Origin: a bacterium | Lineage (GTDB): Bacteria > Babelota > Babeliae > Babelales > RVW-14 | Assembly (NCBI GenBank): GCA_023249895.1 | Contig: JAHFBS010000023.1 | Span: 1 to 9,461 of the forward strand | DNA: 9,461 nucleotides | Reading direction: 5' to 3' | Shown: one piece after another, positions 5,634-9,461 of the stretch | Layout: every line of letters begins with the position of its first letter | Numbering within the stretch: the stretch's first letter is position 1 | Notes under the pieces: model-generated | What the model saw: the letters and a program-made list of their open reading frames with translations, nothing else | What the model was told of the DNA's origin: nothing | Database searches by the model: none | Program-made: the position numbers and the translations under genes

Positions 5634-7703
5634 ATGAGTACACACAAATTAGATCGTTATCGTAATATAGGCATAGCAGCCCACATTGACGCAGGTAAGA
5701 CAACACTTACCGAGCGTATTCTGTTCTACACTGGTGTTTCACACAAAATTGGTGAGGTTCATGAAGGCGAAGCCGTTATGGACTGGATGGAACAGGAACG
5801 CGAGCGTGGCATTACTATTACTGCTGCAGCCACAACCTGTAAATGGCAAGATCATCAGATCAACATTATTGACACCCCAGGGCACGTCGACTTTACCATC
5901 GAAGTAGAACGCTCAATGCGTGTTCTTGATGGAGCCGTAGCAGTTTTTGCTGGCGTTGAAGGTGTTGAACCTCAATCAGAAACCGTCTGGCGCCAAGCAG
6001 ATCGTTATAACGTTCCTCGTCTTGCATTTGTTAATAAGCTCGATCGTGTCGGCGCTGATTACTTTGCAGTTGTTAAAGAAATCGATGAAAAATTGCACGG
6101 CAATGCGCTTGCTATGCAAATTCCAGTTGGTGAATCCGAAAACTTCCGCGCTATTATTGACGTTTTATCAAAAAAGATGGTTACGTTCGACGAAGAATCA
6201 CAAGGCGCCAAAGTTGAATGGAAAGAAGTTCCTGCTGAATATCAAGAACAACTTGAAAAGCTCTACACCAAGATCGTTGAAAGAGCCTGCGACTTTAACG
6301 ATGCAATGGCTGAAAGATATCTTGACGGCAAAGAAATAACCGTCGCTGAAATTAAAACAGCTATTCGCAAAGGCGTTCTTGAACAAAAAGTGACTCCTGT
6401 TTTTGGCGGTTCAGCTTTCAAAAACAAAGGCGTTCAGATGTTGCTTGATGGCGTTGTCGATTACTTGCCATCACCTCTTGATATTCCACCGGTCAAAGGT
6501 ATTGATCCTGATACCAAAGCAGAAGTTACACGCCCAGCAGATCCAGACGCTCCATTTAGCGCGCTGGCATTCAAAATCATGATGGATACTTTTGTTGGTT
6601 CATTAACCTTCGTCCGCGTTTACTCAGGCACATTGAACGCTGGTTCGTACATTTTCAATGTCTCCAAAGGCAAAAAAGAACGCGTCAGCCGTTTGCTTAA
6701 GATGCATGCCAACAAACGTGAAGAAATTGATTCAGTATCAGCTGGTGATATCGCCGCAGTCGTTGGTATTAAAGAAGTCATGACGGGTGATACGCTTGCA
6801 GACGAAGAGCATCCAATTATTCTTGAATCAATCACAACTCCAGATCCTGTTATGCATATTGCAATTGAGCCTAAAGGCAAAGCTGACTACGAAAAAATGG
6901 TCAACTCGCTTCGTAGACTTATGCAAGAAGATCCATCCTTTAGATTTAGCTACAACGCAGATACCGGCCAAACAATTATTTCCGGTATGGGTGAACTTCA
7001 CCTCGAAATTATCGTTGACCGTCTTCTTCGTGAATACAAAGTCGAATCAAACGTTGGCAAAGCTCAGGTAGCCTACAAAGAAACCATTCAACGCTCTACA
7101 GAAGCTGAAGGTAAATTCATTCGTCAGTCAGGCGGACATGGTCAGTACGGTCACGTTTGGCTCAAAGTCGAACCACTTGAACGCGGTAAAGGCTTTGAAT
7201 TTGAGAATGACATTACCGGCGGAACAATTCCTCGTGAATTTATTCCTGGTATTGAAAAAGGCGTTGAAGAGGCTCTTACATCTGGTGTGCTTGCCGGATA
7301 CCCAGTCGTCGATTTGAAAGCAACTGTTTTTGATGGTTCCTTTCACGATGTAGACTCATCCGAATTAGCATTTAAGATTGCAGCTTCTATTGCGTTCAAG
7401 GAAGCAGTTATGAAAGCAAGTCCCGTTATCCTTGAGCCAATTATGAAAGTTGAAGTATTAACGCCTGAAGAACACATGGGCGACGTCATGGGAGACCTGA
7501 ACTCACGACGTGGAAGAATCATGGGAATGGAAAGTCGTAAAGGCGTTCAAGTTATTACGGCTGAGGTTCCTTTGGCGGAAATGTTTGGTTACTCGACAGA
7601 ACTCCGCTCATTGACAAAAGGACGCGCAAACTACTCCATGCAATTTGAAATATACCGCGAAGTTCCTAAAAACGTTCAGGATTCAATTGTTGGTAAAAAA
7701 TAA
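5634..7703 (+). CDS. fusA: Elongation factor G
   Basis: EF-G is the GTPase that drives tRNA and mRNA translocation and, with ribosome recycling factor, splits ribosomes. The 689-residue protein carries all GTPase motifs: AHIDAGKT (G1, 16-23), RGITI (G2, 58-62), DTPGH (G3, 80-84, with catalytic His84) and NKLD (G4, 134-137). Domain IV follows with [16 protein letters not shown] and the tip segment [21 protein letters not shown], then domain V with [18 protein letters not shown]. An in-frame ATG at 5613 overlaps the end of rpsG. The start at 5634 is preferred because AGGGA (5624-5628) is 5 nt upstream and [21 protein letters not shown] matches typical EF-G N-termini. It begins 14 nt after the rpsG stop. 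It looks like a canonical translational EF-G rather than a tetracycline-protection or EF-G2 paralogue, judged by neighbourhood and motifs. Confidence 0.98.
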   Translation: MSTHKLDRYRNIGIAAHIDAGKTTLTERILFYTGVSHKIGEVHEGEAVMDWMEQERERGITITAAATTCKWQDHQINIIDTPGHVDFTIEVERSMRVLDGAVAVFAGVEGVEPQSETVWRQADRYNVPRLAFVNKLDRVGADYFAVVKEIDEKLHGNALAMQIPVGESENFRAIIDVLSKKMVTFDEESQGAKVEWKEVPAEYQEQLEKLYTKIVERACDFNDAMAERYLDGKEITVAEIKTAIRKGVLEQKVTPVFGGSAFKNKGVQMLLDGVVDYLPSPLDIPPVKGIDPDTKAEVTRPADPDAPFSALAFKIMMDTFVGSLTFVRVYSGTLNAGSYIFNVSKGKKERVSRLLKMHANKREEIDSVSAGDIAAVVGIKEVMTGDTLADEEHPIILESITTPDPVMHIAIEPKGKADYEKMVNSLRRLMQEDPSFRFSYNADTGQTIISGMGELHLEIIVDRLLREYKVESNVGKAQVAYKETIQRSTEAEGKFIRQSGGHGQYGHVWLKVEPLERGKGFEFENDITGGTIPREFIPGIEKGVEEALTSGVLAGYPVVDLKATVFDGSFHDVDSSELAFKIAASIAFKEAVMKASPVILEPIMKVEVLTPEEHMGDVMGDLNSRRGRIMGMESRKGVQVITAEVPLAEMFGYSTELRSLTKGRANYSMQFEIYREVPKNVQDSIVGKK

Positions 7704-7737
7704 CTGTCATATCATCACTAGATAGAAGGATCAAGCA

Positions 7738-8928
7738 ATGGCTAAGGGCGTATTTGAACGCAAGAAACCGCACATAAACGTTGGCACTATCGGCCACGTT
7801 GACCATGGTAAGACCACCTTGACGGCTGCTATTACTAAAGTTTTAGCAGAACAAGGCATGGCCGAATTTAAAGCCTATGATCAAATTGATAAAGCTCCAG
7901 AAGAAAAAGCACGTGGTATTACTATTAACGCAACCCACGTTGAATATGAAACCAAAAATCGTCACTATGCACACGTTGACTGCCCTGGTCACGCTGACTA
8001 TGTAAAAAACATGATCACCGGTGCAGCACAAATGGACGGTGCGATTCTTGTCGTATCTGCACCAGATGGTGCTATGCCACAAACACGTGAGCATATCCTT
8101 CTTGCTCGTCAAGTTGGTGTTCCTGCTGTCGTTGTCTACCTCAACAAAGTTGATATGGTCGACGATCCAAGCATGATAGACTTGGTCGAAGAAGAAATTC
8201 GTGAACTTCTAACAAAAAACAACTTCCCAGGCGATAAAACTCCTATCGTCCGCGGCTCAGCCCTCAAGGCACTTGAAGGCGATAAGAGTGAAATAGGCGT
8301 CCAATCAATTCTTAAATTGATGGAAGCTGTTGATACCTTTATTCCTACTCCAAAACGCGACGTCGAAAAACCTCTTTTGTTGCCTATTGAAGACGTTTTC
8401 TCAATTTCTGGTCGTGGAACCGTTGTTACCGGCCGTATTGAGCGTGGTATTGTTAAAGTCGGTGACGAAGTTGAAATCGTCGGCTTTAAAGACACCGTAA
8501 AAACTACCGTCACCGGCGTTGAAATGTTCAACAAAGAACTCAAATCTGGTGAAGCTGGTGATAACGTAGGGCTTCTCCTTCGTGGTACCAAGAAAGAAGA
8601 CGTTGAGCGCGGCCAAGTTATCGCGGCAACTGGAACAATTACTCCTCATAAGAAATTCAAGGCACAAATCTTGGTTCTTAAGAAAGAAGAAGGCGGCCGT
8701 CATAGCCCATTTTTCACCGGCTACCGCCCACAATTCTACTTCAGAACAACCGACGTTACCGGTACTGTTTCACTTCCAGCAGGACGTGAAATGGTTATGC
8801 CAGGTGATGACGTTGAAGTAACAGTTGAACTCGTCAGCAAAATTGCTATGGACGAGGGCATGAAGTTTGCAGTTCGTGAAGGCGGCAGAACCATTGGTGC
8901 TGGCGTTGTTTCAAAGATTCTTGAATAA
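7738..8928 (+). CDS. tuf: Elongation factor Tu
   Basis: EF-Tu delivers aminoacyl-tRNA to the ribosome as a GTP complex. The 396-residue protein is full length (E. coli 394 with initiator Met). Its motifs are GHVDHGKT (G1, 19-26), RGITI with Thr62 (G2), DCPGH with catalytic His85 (G3, 81-85), NKVD (G4, 136-139) and SALK (G5, 174-177). Domain II has the conserved [14 protein letters not shown] segment, and domain III has [24 protein letters not shown] and the closing [15 protein letters not shown] good ribosome binding site, AGAAGGA (7724-7730), precedes the ATG by 7 nt. The 34-nt gap after fusA shows no terminator or promoter, so the gene is probably cotranscribed. No second tuf copy is visible in this window. 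No feature suggests a specialised paralogue such as SelB. Confidence 0.98.
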   Translation: MAKGVFERKKPHINVGTIGHVDHGKTTLTAAITKVLAEQGMAEFKAYDQIDKAPEEKARGITINATHVEYETKNRHYAHVDCPGHADYVKNMITGAAQMDGAILVVSAPDGAMPQTREHILLARQVGVPAVVVYLNKVDMVDDPSMIDLVEEEIRELLTKNNFPGDKTPIVRGSALKALEGDKSEIGVQSILKLMEAVDTFIPTPKRDVEKPLLLPIEDVFSISGRGTVVTGRIERGIVKVGDEVEIVGFKDTVKTTVTGVEMFNKELKSGEAGDNVGLLLRGTKKEDVERGQVIAATGTITPHKKFKAQILVLKKEEGGRHSPFFTGYRPQFYFRTTDVTGTVSLPAGREMVMPGDDVEVTVELVSKIAMDEGMKFAVREGGRTIGAGVVSKILE

Positions 8929-8943
8929 GGTTGAGCACAGATT

Positions 8944-9249
8944 ATGAAAAAGCAACGTATACGTCTTACGCTCAAATCCTATGATCACCGTCTTTTGGAC
9001 AATGCAGTCCGACAGATTGTTATGGCAGTAAAAAGAACAGGTTCCCAAGTTGTGGGACCTGTTCCACTCCCTAACAAAAAACGCATTTTTACCGTTCTAC
9101 GTTCTCCCCACATCGACAAAAAATCACGCGAACAGTTTGAAATCATTACGCACAAACGTATCCTTGACATTGTTTCTCCTGCAGAACAAACCATGGATGC
9201 CTTGATGAAGCTGAATATTTCTGCTGGTGTCGATGTTGAAATCAAATAG
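8944..9249 (+). CDS. rpsJ: 30S ribosomal protein S10 (NusE)
   Basis: S10 is part of the 30S head and also, as NusE, joins NusB in transcription antitermination and links NusG to the ribosome. The 101-residue product is close to the usual 102-103. It has the N-terminal [19 protein letters not shown] strand and helix, [36 protein letters not shown] (37-72) covering the long rRNA-contacting loop, and the C-terminal VDVEIK strand. It starts 15 nt after the tuf stop. The ribosome binding site is weak or displaced: AAGG overlaps the tuf stop 13 nt upstream and a nearer GAG is 8 nt away, so initiation may depend on coupling to tuf. In many bacteria rpsJ begins a separate S10 operon; here it continues the str operon. 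Confidence 0.97.
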   Translation: MKKQRIRLTLKSYDHRLLDNAVRQIVMAVKRTGSQVVGPVPLPNKKRIFTVLRSPHIDKKSREQFEIITHKRILDIVSPAEQTMDALMKLNISAGVDVEIK

Positions 9250-9270
9250 TGATGATTAGGATAAACAACC

Positions 9271-9461
9271 ATGTTGAACAAAGTACTCGGAACTAAAATT
9301 GGCATGACCCAATTGTTTGATAAAAACGGCGATGTTGTTCCAGTAACGGTCGTTGATGTCAACCACTGGTTTGTCACACAGATAAAAACGTCTGAAAAAG
9401 ACGGTTATAATTCGCTACAACTCGGTTTGTTGCGAGCACGATACAGAGGGCAAGAGTTTTC
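9271..9461 (+). CDS. rplC: 50S ribosomal protein L3, N-terminal part (cut by window end)
   Basis: L3 is an early-assembling 50S protein that reaches the peptidyl-transferase centre. Only the first 63 codons are in the window. They read [20 protein letters not shown], then [19 protein letters not shown] and [10 protein letters not shown]. The [10 protein letters not shown] segment and the PVTVVDV strand are typical of the L3 N-terminus, and DGYNSLQLG corresponds to the usual DGY-x-A-x-Q-x-G motif. AGGA (9258-9261) is 9 nt before the ATG, and the gene starts 21 nt after rpsJ, matching the S10-operon order rpsJ-rplC. The frame is open to the last base. Confidence 0.93.
   Translation, partial: MLNKVLGTKIGMTQLFDKNGDVVPVTVVDVNHWFVTQIKTSEKDGYNSLQLGLLRARYRGQEF

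Noticed and set aside
5613..5636. Longer EF-G start at 5613 overlapping rpsG
   Set aside because: The extra seven residues do not match EF-G N-termini, and the ATG at 5634 has a properly spaced AGGGA.
1..9461. Mobile elements, CRISPR arrays, tRNA genes or a defence system
   Set aside because: No transposase or integrase frame, no regularly spaced repeats, no cloverleaf-like segment and no defence-type protein was seen on either strand.

Overview
The window reads as a chromosomal housekeeping segment from a Gram-negative-type bacterium. It contains LpxC (lipid A synthesis, hence an outer membrane), an RseP-type intramembrane protease, two exported proteins and the start of the main ribosomal-protein gene cluster. 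No plasmid, phage, transposon, CRISPR or tRNA signal was seen. Base composition is moderately AT-rich. The species cannot be fixed by reading alone. The rseP-rplM-lpxC cluster, the secreted beta-helix protein and the small exported protein would suit a little-studied host-associated lineage such as Candidatus Dependentiae (TM6), but that placement is a guess to be tested with the EF-G, EF-Tu or S7 sequence.

Left half (about 1-3961), all on the minus strand and read from right to left: rseP (site-2 protease), rplM (ribosomal protein L13), lpxC (UDP-3-O-acyl-GlcNAc deacetylase) and a secreted beta-helix-like protein of unknown function. A strong hairpin with a T-tract separates rplM from lpxC but leaves almost no room for a new promoter. 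rpsI, the usual partner of rplM, is absent.

Middle (3962-4756): an isolated transcription unit for a small, very basic exported protein of 103 residues. It has a near-consensus sigma-70-type promoter (TTGACA, 17 bp, GATAAT), a strong ribosome binding site and a clear rho-independent terminator. After it comes the promoter of the str operon and a leader of roughly 125 nt holding two hairpins, the second resembling a terminator or attenuator.

Right half (4757-9461), plus strand: rpsL, rpsG, fusA, tuf, rpsJ and the first 63 codons of rplC. The str operon therefore runs directly into the S10 operon with no terminator visible between tuf and rpsJ. These genes encode the ribosomal decoding centre protein S12, the 30S head proteins S7 and S10, the two elongation GTPases and 50S protein L3. 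All look intact and conventional.

No clearly new multi-gene system is visible. The best leads are the small basic exported protein with its 20-residue repeat, the structured str leader, the rplM/lpxC hairpin and the beta-helix protein.
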